Notes: generated by a model not told the origin, from the letters alone. DNA of 20,220 nt from an uncultured Collinsella sp. (GCA_902493615.1 CABUQK010000022.1:1-20220), one strand, 5' to 3'. Positions 1 through 7,044 are shown, counted from the first letter of the stretch. Numbers and translations are program-made.

Positions 1-1
1 C

Positions 2-166
2 GCGGTGACGCTGGACGCCGGCGCGGCTGCTGGCGAAGGCGGAAACGGGTGGACCGCGGGAGCCTCCAGGCCTGCGGTCCCCTTCTCCTCCTCTGCTTCA
101 GCCTCCTCGGCTTCCCCCGATTCCGATGCTGATTCTCCCGAGTATCGCGGGCGACACCTGCGCTAG
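2..166 (+). CDS. 3' end of an unknown gene (partial)
   Basis: An open frame runs in from the left edge and stops at TAG 164-166, giving 54 residues. It is rich in Ala, Gly and Ser, with a Ser/Ala-rich stretch and an acidic patch before the last residues EYRGRHLR. The early codons end mostly in G or C, as in the real genes of this window, which favours this frame over the other two plus-strand frames. A low-complexity tail of this kind often ends a longer protein whose conserved part lies upstream. I do not recognise the family and assign no function. It could also be non-coding, because only the tail is visible. Confidence 0.35.
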   Translation, partial: AVTLDAGAAAGEGGNGWTAGASRPAVPFSSSASASSASPDSDADSPEYRGRHLR

Positions 167-206
167 CGCCCGCGTTGGTGCTCAATATCGCTCGAAGTGC
201 AGCGCC

Positions 207-530
207 TTCGCTCGCTTCCTGGTCATTTGCCAGAACCGCGGCGCTATCCCGAACATGCCGTACGACGCGATGGTCGAGCTTCCCGCCTACATCGGCAAGA
301 ACGGCCCCGAAGTCATCTCGCGCGACAACATCCCGCTGTTCCAGCAGGGCCTCATGATGCAGCAGCTCAACTCCGAGAAGCTCGTGGTCGAGGCGTGCAT
401 CGAGGGTTCGTATGAGAAGGCGCTCAAGGCGTTCACGCTCAACAAGACCGTGCCGTCCATGACGGTCGCCAAGGAGATTCTCGACGACATGATCGAGGCC
501 AACAAGGATTTCTGGCCTGAGCTTAAGTAA
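207..530 (+). pseudogene. C-terminal remnant of a family 4 glycoside hydrolase (6-phospho-alpha-glucosidase type)
   Basis: About 107 residues match the C-terminal part of GH4 enzymes of the GlvA/MalH type, which cleave phosphorylated alpha-glucosides taken up by PTS transporters using NAD and a divalent metal. Recognisable stretches are NRGAIPNMPYDAMVELPAYI, EKLVVEACIEGSYEKAL and the ending LDDMIEANKDFWPELK. Full-length members have roughly 440 residues, so about three quarters, including the NAD-binding Rossmann fold and the metal site, is missing. The frame opens upstream at ATG 126, but residues coded by 126-206 do not resemble the family, and no good ribosome binding site is seen. The fragment sits directly after another gene tail, so a deletion or rearrangement probably joined them. 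It is not expected to be active. Confidence 0.8.
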
Positions 531-550
531 CGAGGCCTTCGACGGCCCGA

Positions 551-619
551 CTGCGAACGGTTCGCAGCGGCCTTTGAGGTCCATAGGCTCCCCCTGGGGT
601 CCATCCTAGGGGGGAGCCT
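551..619. repeat. two adjacent inverted repeats
   Basis: CTGCGAA (551-557) pairs with TTCGCAG (561-567) around CGG. Just beyond, a 10-bp perfect arm pair lies at 585-594 (AGGCTCCCCC) and 610-619. Both lie between the GH4 remnant and the terminator at 623 and may form part of a terminator cluster. The second is not followed by a T-run. Confidence 0.6.
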
Positions 620-622
620 CTC

Positions 623-650
623 AGAAGCGCCCCGAGGGGCGCTTCTTGTG
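623..650 (+). terminator. intrinsic terminator after the GH4 remnant
   Basis: A perfect GC-rich stem is formed by AGAAGCGCCCC (623-633) and its complement at 636-646, with a very short loop and a weak T-containing tail (TTGTGTAT). The position fits termination of the gene now represented by the remnant. Confidence 0.7.
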
Positions 651-894
651 TATATGGAGGCAAAAGGGATATACAGTCTTCATATACGGCCTCCTTTTAG
701 TAGGGTCGATTTCTCCGGTTGATTTCTGATCTCAGCTGAACATACTGAGCGGATAGGCCGTTCCCGCAGTTAGCCGAAAGCCCCCGGGGTCCCTCCCGGG
801 CTCCGGGGCGGCATTTTCCCAGTTGAAGGAACGGTGGAGATGTGTTTCGATGGGTCCGGTGGCCATGCTCCGCTCTCCGCCCGGCACCTCTTCC
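648..894. other. non-coding stretch before the pilin remnant
   Basis: No convincing gene is seen here. GGAGGC (656-661) and GCCTCC (689-694) form a long-loop inverted repeat followed by TTTTAG, a possible further terminator. A CCCGG-rich, self-complementary patch lies at about 781-811. In the frame of the downstream pilin remnant this stretch contains stops (for example TAG at 754) and does not read as pilin, so the upstream part of that gene is deleted or frameshifted. Confidence 0.4.
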
Positions 895-1350
895 AAGGGA
901 ACCGACGAGGGCGCCGGCGCCCAGTATGTCTAAGTGAACGGTTCTTTGGGCAATACTGCTTATGATTTTACGACTGATGATAAGGGCGAAATCAGCGTCA
1001 AGGGCCTCGATGCTGGCGCTTACACGGTCGAGGAGACCCATACGCTCCCCGGCTATAACACCGTGCCCAAATTCACGTTCACCATTACTGCCACGGGTCT
1101 TAATCAGAATGAGGGCGAGAATACGTTGACGGTGACCACATCCAAGAATGGTTCTGGTCTCGTCACCAATTCCTCTTCTGGTGGCGGCACCGTTACCCTT
1201 ACCGTCAAGAACAAGAAAGGCTCCGGCCTCCCGCTGACCGGTCTTAACGGCGTGACCTTCACTTGGATCGCTGGCAGCGCAGTGCTGTGCATCGGCGTGG
1301 CACACCTCATCCGCAGCCGTAAGCAGGCTGAGGAGTCCGAGCACGAGTAA
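895..1350 (+). pseudogene. broken LPXTG-anchored SpaA-type pilin / surface protein, 3' part
   Basis: The 138 residues after GTG 934 are the end of a Gram-positive cell-wall-anchored pilin. A SpaA/prealbumin-like repeat (DFTTDDKGEISVKGLDAGAY, then TVEETHTLPGYN) is followed by a Gly/Ser/Thr linker, the sorting motif LPLTG, a hydrophobic segment (FTWIAGSAVLCIGVAHLI) and a basic tail RSRK. Upstream in the same frame, KGTDEGAGAQYV (895-930) reads smoothly into the domain but is cut by TAA at 931-933. Family members usually have Gln or a similar residue there, so a CAA-to-TAA change is the simplest reading. No ribosome binding site precedes GTG 934, and no signal peptide or pilin lysine motif is left. 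A class C sortase lies 720 bp downstream, as is usual in pilus loci. The gene is probably dead; an unanchored short product is unlikely. Confidence 0.8.
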
Positions 1351-1450
1351 CGCTCGCTCACCCATCACTTTGGCAGGTGGGATGTGATGGCCATGAGACT
1401 TGCGGACACTTTTCTCGTCCATCCACGTTCTTGCTTTGCCATTCTCTTTT

Positions 1451-1488
1451 CGGGGCAGACTCCGTGCTGGAGCCTGCCCCGTTTTTTT
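1451..1488 (+). terminator. strong intrinsic terminator
   Basis: CGGGGCAG (1451-1458) pairs with CTGCCCCG (1474-1481). The stem continues with CTCC/GGAG after one mismatch and is followed by seven T residues (1482-1488). It ends the former pilin transcript. Confidence 0.9.
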
Positions 1489-1655
1489 GGGATAACGCAG
1501 CCAGCCTCCATCGTCCGATGGATCAAGCACATGAATATCGAACAGATGTTTGCAAATGTTGCGTTTACCAGCTGTAAGTGCGAGTGCTCGCAGTAAAATA
1601 CCCTTGCGACGCATTCCGTGCGCGGGCGGCCGACGACTCGATCGGAGGTCCCCAA

Positions 1656-1808
1656 ATGCTGAAATTCCTTAACGCGCTCGCCGCCCTCGCGGCGGTGGGC
1701 ACGTTCGTCATCGCGTTTCTTGACTCGTATGAGGTTCGGATTAAGGTCCGTAGGCGCACGCGCGGTGCGGACGGTAGAAGGCATTTGCGCCGCAACAAGC
1801 GCAAATAA
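1656..1808 (+). CDS. small membrane peptide with basic tail, unknown function
   Basis: A 50-residue open frame starts at ATG 1656 behind GGAGG (1644-1648) at good spacing. The longer reading from upstream has no comparable binding site. Residues 5-25 (LNALAALAAVGTFVIAFLD) form one membrane segment. The rest is strongly basic, ending HLRRNKRK. The size, single hydrophobic segment and positive tail resemble small membrane peptides, including some type I toxins and holin-like peptides, but nothing specific identifies it. The gene is monocistronic between terminators (1451-1488 and 1810-1840). Upstream, TAAAAT (1594-1599) could be a -10 box; it lies next to the palindrome TGCGAGTGCTCGCA (1579-1592), and no good -35 is visible. 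Another palindrome, CCATCGTCCGATGG, is at 1508-1521. Its reality as a gene is supported by the binding site and the flanking terminators only. Confidence 0.55.
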   Translation: MLKFLNALAALAAVGTFVIAFLDSYEVRIKVRRRTRGADGRRHLRRNKRK

Positions 1809-1809
1809 G

Positions 1810-1840
1810 AATGCCCGGGGGTCGGATCCCGGGCATTTAA
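1810..1840 (+). terminator. intrinsic terminator after the small peptide gene
   Basis: AATGCCCGGG (1810-1819) pairs perfectly with CCCGGGCATT (1828-1837) around an 8-base loop. The stem begins two bases after the TAA stop, and the following T-run is short. Confidence 0.8.
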
Positions 1841-1911
1841 CAAAACCAGAAAACTAGGCCGCCCGCGCTTTCGAACACTTACGCGGGGTGCGTCGTTTTC
1901 TATTGCCATTG

Positions 1912-1945
1912 TATCCCGAATCGCCCAGCCGATTCGGGATATTTT
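1912..1945 (+). terminator. second terminator-like hairpin without an obvious gene
   Basis: A perfect 12-bp stem, TATCCCGAATCG (1912-1923) with 1930-1941, has a 6-base loop and a TATTTT tail. No gene lies between it and the terminator at 1810. It could be a back-up terminator, the end of a short RNA, or an insulator before the sortase gene. Confidence 0.6.
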
Positions 1946-2070
1946 GAAAACTCAAATGCGGGCCCATACTTGCACTGCGCAATGTTGCCAGGCTGCGTTG
2001 CGCAGCGCATGAGCTCGCTAATCGGCTATTATTTGTTCAGACAACTTGAGTTGTAGAGGAGTGACCGGCG

Positions 2071-3009
2071 ATGGTGCAGGGCGCCAAACATATGAAGAGC
2101 AGTAACGCCGCGGACAACGGCGGCTCAAGCCCTCAGCCCAAACCTCAACCAAAGCCCAAGCGCCGTCGCAAGCGGCTGCCGCGCTGGGCCGACCGTCTCA
2201 TCACCATTGTCATCATCCTTATTGGCGTGGGCCTTATGACCTGGCCGTGGATTTTGGACCGGCTTGAGGCCTCGGGCGTGTTCAACCAGATCAGCACCGT
2301 GTCCAGCACCGTGGACGCGCTGTCTGCCGAGGAGCGCGAGCGCATCCTGCTCCAGGCTCGCTCCTTTAACGAGCAGCTGGCGGGCGAGGCCACCGAGCTT
2401 CCCGCCGACCAGATCGAGCCCTACGCTCAGCAGCTCATCTTTGACCGCGACCCCATGATGAGCTGGGTCGAGATCCCCTCCATCGACGTGAGCATGCCCA
2501 TCTACCACGGCACGAGCGAGGAAGTCCTTATGGCGGGCGTCGGCCACCTGGAGGGCACGAGCCTGCCGGTGGGCGGCACCTCGACGCATTGCGTGCTCAC
2601 CGCGCACTCGGGCATGCGTAACCTGAGCATGTTCGACGATATCCACTCGCTGGAGCCCGGCGACCTGGTGCTGCTGCACACCATGAACAAGACGCTCGCC
2701 TACAAGATGGTGGACTCCGAGGTCGTGCTGCCCGAGGAGATGGAGTCGCTGACCATCGAGCCCGGCGCCGACAAGGTGACGCTCGTCACCTGCACGCCCT
2801 ACGGCGTGAACGACCATCGCCTGCTGGTGCATTGCGTGCGCACCAAGTACAACAAGAAGGACGTCGATAAGCAAAAGTCGCTGGCTGGCCGCCACTGGGG
2901 CAAGCGCGAGTTTGCCGTGCTCATCGTGGTCGTAGCCATTGCGCTGTTGCTGCTGGACATCGTGATCCACGCGGTCCGCAAGCGCCGCAAGGCCAAGGCC
3001 TCGGCATAG
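2071..3009 (+). CDS. class C sortase (pilin-polymerising transpeptidase)
   Basis: This 312-residue membrane transpeptidase cleaves LPXTG-like signals between Thr and Gly; class C enzymes link pilins through lysine. After a Pro/Lys-rich cytoplasmic head, a membrane segment spans about residues 42-60. The extracellular catalytic domain has the active-site His179 (TAHSG), Cys241 (TLVTC) and Arg250 (NDHR). A DP motif at 127-128 before the catalytic domain resembles the lid of class C enzymes. A second membrane segment (about 281-300) and a basic tail complete the class C layout. ATG 2071 is preceded by AGAGGAG (2055-2061); ATG 2092 is an alternative. The gene looks intact, yet the only candidate substrate in view, the LPLTG pilin at 895-1350, is broken. 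It may serve pilins encoded elsewhere or be a leftover of a pilus locus. Confidence 0.9.
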   Translation: MVQGAKHMKSSNAADNGGSSPQPKPQPKPKRRRKRLPRWADRLITIVIILIGVGLMTWPWILDRLEASGVFNQISTVSSTVDALSAEERERILLQARSFNEQLAGEATELPADQIEPYAQQLIFDRDPMMSWVEIPSIDVSMPIYHGTSEEVLMAGVGHLEGTSLPVGGTSTHCVLTAHSGMRNLSMFDDIHSLEPGDLVLLHTMNKTLAYKMVDSEVVLPEEMESLTIEPGADKVTLVTCTPYGVNDHRLLVHCVRTKYNKKDVDKQKSLAGRHWGKREFAVLIVVVAIALLLLDIVIHAVRKRRKAKASA

Positions 3010-3026
3010 GGCATCATTCAGAACCA

Positions 3027-3053
3027 CCACAATGGGGACAGGCTCCTTTGTGG
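3027..3053. repeat. degenerate copy of the dispersed (T)GACAAAGG hairpin family
   Basis: CCACAA (3027-3032) pairs with TTGTGG (3048-3053), and GG/CC continue the stem after one mismatch around GGACAGGC. Layout and core match the cleaner copies at 7045-7071 and 13340-13372. It follows the sortase stop by 17 bp. Confidence 0.6.
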
Positions 3054-3067
3054 CGGTCGGGGCTTCC

Positions 3068-3132
3068 AAACCATCACAACATTCGATGAAAATCGCGATT
3101 TTGACGAAAAGCGTCGAATGTTGTGATGGTTT
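3068..3132. repeat. perfect 19-bp inverted repeat with inner palindrome
   Basis: The arms are 3068-3086 (starting AAACCATCACAAC) and 3114-3132, which match perfectly. The 27-base centre contains AAAATCGCGATTTT (3089-3102), itself a perfect palindrome. From 3133 to about 3235 the motif GGTTT(T)CGCT or a variant recurs several times. No gene is seen between 3010 and 3312. A REP-like element or a regulatory structure before gatC are the likely explanations. Confidence 0.75.
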
Positions 3133-3312
3133 TCGTTCTGGGCGGGACGGTTTTCGCTATGGACGGTGCGGTTTCGCTGCAGAACCGCCGGACCACGCCC
3201 TGCCAACCGCCGCCCTCGTTACGTTTTCGCTGCATTTGGGTAAAGCGCCTGCTCCAAGCGGCGTTGCCTTGTATACTAGAGCGGTTTATCTGTTATGCGG
3301 AAGGGAGCGCCT

Positions 3313-3624
3313 ATGGCACTCAGCGAGAAAGACGTGCGCGGCATCGCCGAGTACGCAAAGATCGCACTGACCGATGACGAGCTCGCCCAGATGACGTCCT
3401 ACATGAACGATGCCGTCCAGATGCTCGAGCCCGTCCTGCAATATGACTTGCCCGACGTGGAGCCCACGTTCCATCCCATCGGAAGCCTGTCCAACGTGAT
3501 GGGCGATGACCTGCGCGAGCCCGAGCGCGACCTACCGCTCGACGTCGCGCTGGAAAACGCCGGCAGCGCGCGCGACCGCTACTTCCGCGTGCCGTCCATT
3601 TTGGGAGAGGGGGAGAGCGAGTAA
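3313..3624 (+). CDS. gatC: Asp-tRNA(Asn)/Glu-tRNA(Gln) amidotransferase subunit C
   Basis: GatC is the small subunit of the GatCAB complex and wraps around and stabilises GatA and GatB. The 103-residue product has the family's usual length. It begins with the typical helical part (LSEKDVRGIAEYAKIALTDD), followed by the YMNDAVQMLEPVLQYD helix and the conserved end region with DVALENAGSARDRYFRVPSI. ATG 3313 is chosen because GGAAGGGAG (3299-3307) lies at the right distance; the earlier ATG 3295 overlaps that binding site. TATACT at 3272-3277 may be the -10 box of the operon, but a matching -35 is not clear. The stop overlaps the gatA start (TAATG). Confidence 0.95.
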   Translation: MALSEKDVRGIAEYAKIALTDDELAQMTSYMNDAVQMLEPVLQYDLPDVEPTFHPIGSLSNVMGDDLREPERDLPLDVALENAGSARDRYFRVPSILGEGESE

Positions 3625-5138
3625 TGGCTCAGAGCTTCGATTCCCTTACCGCCGCCCAGATCGCCGCGGGCGTTGCCGCCGGCGACTTTACCGCTACCGA
3701 GGTGGCCCAGGCCTCCCTTGCCGCCATCGAGGCGCGCGAGGGCGGGGTCCAGGCATTCCTGCAGGTGGCGCCCGAGCTTGCGCTCGAGGCCGCTGCGCGC
3801 GTGGATGCCGACCGTGCCGCAGGTAAGCCGCTGCCCCCGCTCGCGGGCGTGCCGCTGGCTATTAAGGACAACATGAACCTTGTGGGCACGCGCACCACCT
3901 GCGCTTCCCGCATGCTCGGGGACTACCAGAGCGTCTACACCGCCACCTGTGTCCAGCGCATGCTCGATGCTGGCTGCCTGCCCATGGGCAAGGCCAACAT
4001 GGACGAGTTTGCCTTTGGTAGCTCCACCGAGAGCTCGGCGTTCCACCGCACCAACAACCCCTGGGATACCGAGCGCGTGCCCGGCGGTTCCTCGGGCGGT
4101 TCCGCTGCCGCCGTCGCCGCGGGCGAGGTCGCGCTCTCGCTGGGCTCGGACACCGGCGGCTCCATTCGCCAGCCGGCGTCGCTGTGCGGCGTGGTGGGCT
4201 TTAAGCCCACGTATGGCGCCGTGAGCCGTTACGGCGTGGTTGCCTTTGGCTCGTCGCTCGACCAGGTGGGTCCTTTTGGCCGCACGGTCGAGGATGTCGC
4301 GCTGGCCATGAACGCGCTTACCGGCGCGGGCCATGATCCGTACGACTGCACCAGCCAGGATTGCGCCGTCGACTTTACCGAGCATCTCAACGACAGCATC
4401 GAGGGCAGGCGCGTGGGCATTATCCCTGCGTTTATGGAGGCCGAGGGCCTGACGCCCGAGGTCAAGGCCGCTGTTCAGCGCGCCGCCCAGGAGCTGCAGA
4501 ACCAGGGCGCCGAGCTGGTCGAGGTCGACCTGCCGCACCTGGACGCCGCCATCGCCGCCTACTACGTCATCGGCCCGGCCGAGGCGTTCTCCAACCTGGC
4601 CCGTTTCGACGGCATTCGCTACGGCTACCAGGAGGAGGGCTGCGCCAACCTGTCCGACCAGAGCTCGCTTTCGCGCGCCCACGGCTTTGGCGCCGAGGCC
4701 AAGCGCCGTCAGATGCTCGGCGCCTACCTGCTGAGCTCGGGCGTGTACGACAAGTACTACTACGCTGCGCAAAAGGCCCGCACGCTCATCACGCAGGACT
4801 ACGATGCCGCGTATGCCAAGGTGGACACCATCCTCATGCCCGCCTCGCCGCGCACGGCCTTTAAGTTTGGCGAGATTAGCGATCCCACGCAGATGTACCT
4901 TTCGGACCTGTATACCATTTCGCTCAACATTTGCGGCAACGGTGGTATCTCGGTGCCGCTGGGCCTGGGCGAGGATACTCAGCTGCCCGTTTCTGCCCAG
5001 CTAGTGGGTCCGGCCTTTAAGGACCGTCAGCTGCTCACGTTTGCCCGCGCCCTGGAGCGCGGCTTTGCCGATGCCGCCACGGGTGCGCCCGCGCTTTCCG
5101 TCGCGCCCGATTTTGCCGGGAAGGGAGGCGAGCTGTAA
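3624..5138 (+). CDS. gatA: Asp-tRNA(Asn)/Glu-tRNA(Gln) amidotransferase subunit A
   Basis: GatA is the amidase subunit. It releases ammonia from glutamine or asparagine, and a tunnel passes the ammonia to GatB. The 504-residue protein carries the amidase signature with the Ser-cisSer-Lys triad: Lys81 (AIKDN), Ser156 within GGSSGGS (154-160), and the nucleophile Ser180 within GSDTGGSIRQPAS. The length is normal for the family (about 480-500). It is translationally coupled to gatC by the TAATG overlap and to gatB by another TAATG overlap at 5136-5140, so the three subunits are probably made in equal amounts. No defects are visible. Confidence 0.97.
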   Translation: MAQSFDSLTAAQIAAGVAAGDFTATEVAQASLAAIEAREGGVQAFLQVAPELALEAAARVDADRAAGKPLPPLAGVPLAIKDNMNLVGTRTTCASRMLGDYQSVYTATCVQRMLDAGCLPMGKANMDEFAFGSSTESSAFHRTNNPWDTERVPGGSSGGSAAAVAAGEVALSLGSDTGGSIRQPASLCGVVGFKPTYGAVSRYGVVAFGSSLDQVGPFGRTVEDVALAMNALTGAGHDPYDCTSQDCAVDFTEHLNDSIEGRRVGIIPAFMEAEGLTPEVKAAVQRAAQELQNQGAELVEVDLPHLDAAIAAYYVIGPAEAFSNLARFDGIRYGYQEEGCANLSDQSSLSRAHGFGAEAKRRQMLGAYLLSSGVYDKYYYAAQKARTLITQDYDAAYAKVDTILMPASPRTAFKFGEISDPTQMYLSDLYTISLNICGNGGISVPLGLGEDTQLPVSAQLVGPAFKDRQLLTFARALERGFADAATGAPALSVAPDFAGKGGEL

Positions 5139-6814
5139 TGAAGGAGCTTTCCGAGGTCCTGCAGGATTGGGAGGCCGTGATCGGCCTGGAGATCCATACC
5201 GAGCTCACCGCACTCGATACCAAGATGTTCTGCAACTGCAAGCTCAGCCACGATGACGAGCCCAACGCCAACGTGTGCCCGGTGTGCCTGGGCCTGCCCG
5301 GCGCCCTGCCGGTGCCCAACAAGCGCGCCATCGAGAGCATCGTCAAGGCCGGTCTCGCCACCAACTGCGAGATCCAGCGCCACTCGATGTTCTACCGCAA
5401 GCACTACTTCTATCCCGATATGGCCAAGAACTTCCAGACCACGCAGGGTCCGGTCGCCTTTGCCATGTACGGTCACCTGGACCTGGACGTGACCGGTCGC
5501 GGTGCCGCCGAGCGCCCCGACTGCGCGTTTGGCGAGGCCGAGGCCCAGAGCCTGGCGAGCGCCTCGGCCAATGCCGAGGGCCTGTCCACGTCCATGACGT
5601 CGACCATGCGCGAGGGCAACCAGCGCGTCGGCCACCTGGCCAGCTACGACGCGTCCAACCTGCAGATGCCCGAGCGCCGCGAGGACGGTTCCTACACGGT
5701 GCCTATCCGCATCCTGCGCATCCACATGGAGGAGGACGCCGCCAAGATGGTCCACGTGGGCGGCGCCGAGGGCCGCATTACCGCCGCCGCCGAGTCGCTC
5801 GTCGACTACAACCGCTGCGGCACGCCTTTGATTGAGCTCGTGACTGAGCCCGATCTGCGCACGCCCGAGGAGGCTCGCCTGTTTATGGAGAAGCTCCGTC
5901 GCATTTTTGTGACGCTGGGCATTTCCGACTGCTCCATGGAGAAGGGCTCCATGCGTTGCGACGGCAACGTGTCACTGCGCCGCCGCGGCGAGACCAAGCT
6001 GGGCACCAAGACCGAGCTCAAGAACCTCAACTCGTTTAAGAGCCTGCATGACGGTCTTGCCTACGAGATCTGCCGCCAAGCCGAGGTGCTCGAGGAGGGC
6101 GGCATCATCTATCAGGAGACCCGCCACTGGGAGCCCAGCCGTAAGCGCACCGTGGTTATGCGTGTGAAGGAGACGGCCGACGACTATCGCCTGTTCCCCG
6201 ATCCCGACCTAGCGCCGTTCGATCTGGACGACGAGTTCATCGACCGCTGCCGAGGCGAGATTCCCGAGCTGCCCGATGCCAAGCGTGCCCGTTTTGAGGC
6301 CGACTTTGGCATTAAGGCCGCCGATGCCGAGCAGATCGCTGGCGACCCGGAGTTCGCCGAGTTCTTTGAGGCGGCCGCTGCCGGTATGGCTGGCAAAGAG
6401 GCTCAGACGGTCGCAAACCTGCTGGTGAACGAGATGATCGCCTACCTTAAGGGCGCAGGCGTGTCGCTCGCCGAGTCCGGCATCGCGCCGGCTCAGGTGG
6501 CAGCGCTGGCTAAGCTGCTGGCGACCGATGCCATCAGCTCCAACCAGGCGCACGAGGTCTTTGAGGCCATGGCCCAGACCGGCGACGACCCCAACAAGAT
6601 CGTCGACGAGCGCGGTATGCGTCAGGTGAGCGATGCCGGCGCGCTGCAGCCGATTGCGGACGAGGTGCTGGCAAACTGTGCCGATCAGGCGCAGCAGTAT
6701 CGTGACGGCAACCAGAAGGTCATCGGCTTTTTGGTGGGCCAGTGCATGAAAGCGAGCCGCGGCAAGGGCAACCCGAAGCTCTTCAACGAGTTGCTGAGAA
6801 CGTCGCTCTCGTAA
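5138..6814 (+). CDS. gatB: Asp-tRNA(Asn)/Glu-tRNA(Gln) amidotransferase subunit B, with an insertion
   Basis: GatB binds the mischarged tRNA, phosphorylates the Glu or Asp side chain with ATP and transfers ammonia to it. The N-terminal cradle domain begins EAVIGLEIHTEL and has the zinc-type cysteines Cys32, Cys34, Cys47 and Cys50 (FCNC, CPVC). Conserved blocks RIHMEEDAAK, DYNRCGTPLIELVTEPD and KTELKNLNSF follow. The end (about 400-558) is the helical YqeY-like tRNA-binding domain. At 558 residues it is longer than the usual 475-500. The excess lies at about residues 115-185, between the FQTTQ and RIHMEED blocks, and includes an Ala/Ser-rich stretch. The reading frame is open throughout, so this is a real insertion rather than a frameshift. 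Confidence 0.95.
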   Translation: MKELSEVLQDWEAVIGLEIHTELTALDTKMFCNCKLSHDDEPNANVCPVCLGLPGALPVPNKRAIESIVKAGLATNCEIQRHSMFYRKHYFYPDMAKNFQTTQGPVAFAMYGHLDLDVTGRGAAERPDCAFGEAEAQSLASASANAEGLSTSMTSTMREGNQRVGHLASYDASNLQMPERREDGSYTVPIRILRIHMEEDAAKMVHVGGAEGRITAAAESLVDYNRCGTPLIELVTEPDLRTPEEARLFMEKLRRIFVTLGISDCSMEKGSMRCDGNVSLRRRGETKLGTKTELKNLNSFKSLHDGLAYEICRQAEVLEEGGIIYQETRHWEPSRKRTVVMRVKETADDYRLFPDPDLAPFDLDDEFIDRCRGEIPELPDAKRARFEADFGIKAADAEQIAGDPEFAEFFEAAAAGMAGKEAQTVANLLVNEMIAYLKGAGVSLAESGIAPAQVAALAKLLATDAISSNQAHEVFEAMAQTGDDPNKIVDERGMRQVSDAGALQPIADEVLANCADQAQQYRDGNQKVIGFLVGQCMKASRGKGNPKLFNELLRTSLS

Positions 6815-6818
6815 ACGG

Positions 6819-6959
6819 GAACCCGGGAGCCCCGGCAGGGCGGGTGCTTCCTCAAAATTTCGAACAGTCCTGCGCAAGACGAAGGCCACATTAAGTGGCC
6901 TTCTTTGCGTGCGGAACTCATTTTGAGCAAGCACCCGCCCTGCCGGGGCTCCCGGGTTC
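6819..6959. repeat. long inverted repeat (40-bp arms) enclosing a terminator
   Basis: The left arm at 6819-6858 (beginning GAACCCGGGAGCCCC) and the right arm at 6920-6959 are complementary in 39 of 40 positions; the first 31 pairs match perfectly. The 61-bp centre contains the terminator at 6881. The left arm begins five bases after the gatB stop. A transcript would form one very stable long stem. No open frame or transposase lies inside. Confidence 0.9.
6881..6907 (+). terminator. intrinsic terminator of the gatCAB operon
   Basis: GAAGGCCAC (6881-6889) pairs with GTGGCCTTC (6895-6903) around ATTAA, followed by TTTG. It lies in the centre of the 40-bp inverted repeat. Confidence 0.8.
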
Positions 6960-7009
6960 TGCAACGACTCGGCCGTTCGGGTCAGGCGGGGCTGAATGGA
7001 ATAGAGTGA

Positions 7010-7038
7010 ATGGGCGCGCCGTTGGCGCGTCCATTTTT
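7010..7038 (+). terminator. second intrinsic terminator before the ATPase gene
   Basis: ATGGGCGCGCC (7010-7020) pairs with GGCGCGTCCAT (7024-7034), with one G-U pair, around GTT; a T-run follows. It may be the former end of a gene now lost between 6960 and 7010, or a back-up for gatCAB. Confidence 0.75.
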
Positions 7039-7044
7039 GTGCGG

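Noticed and set aside
697..1614. Long minus-strand open frame (about 305 residues) over the pilin remnant
   Set aside because: It overlaps the pilin frame and a strong terminator, has no binding site, and its sequence resembles no protein family. The SpaA and LPLTG signals on the plus strand explain the region.
3236..3277. Complete sigma-70 promoter for gatC using TTGGGT and TATACT
   Set aside because: The spacing is 30 bp, far too long; only the TATACT box is noted as a possibility.
3579..4772. Long minus-strand open frame opposite gatA, and similar ones opposite the sortase, gatB, both ABC genes and the P-type ATPase
   Set aside because: These are mirror frames caused by GC-rich codons; each lies within a clearly identified gene on the other strand.
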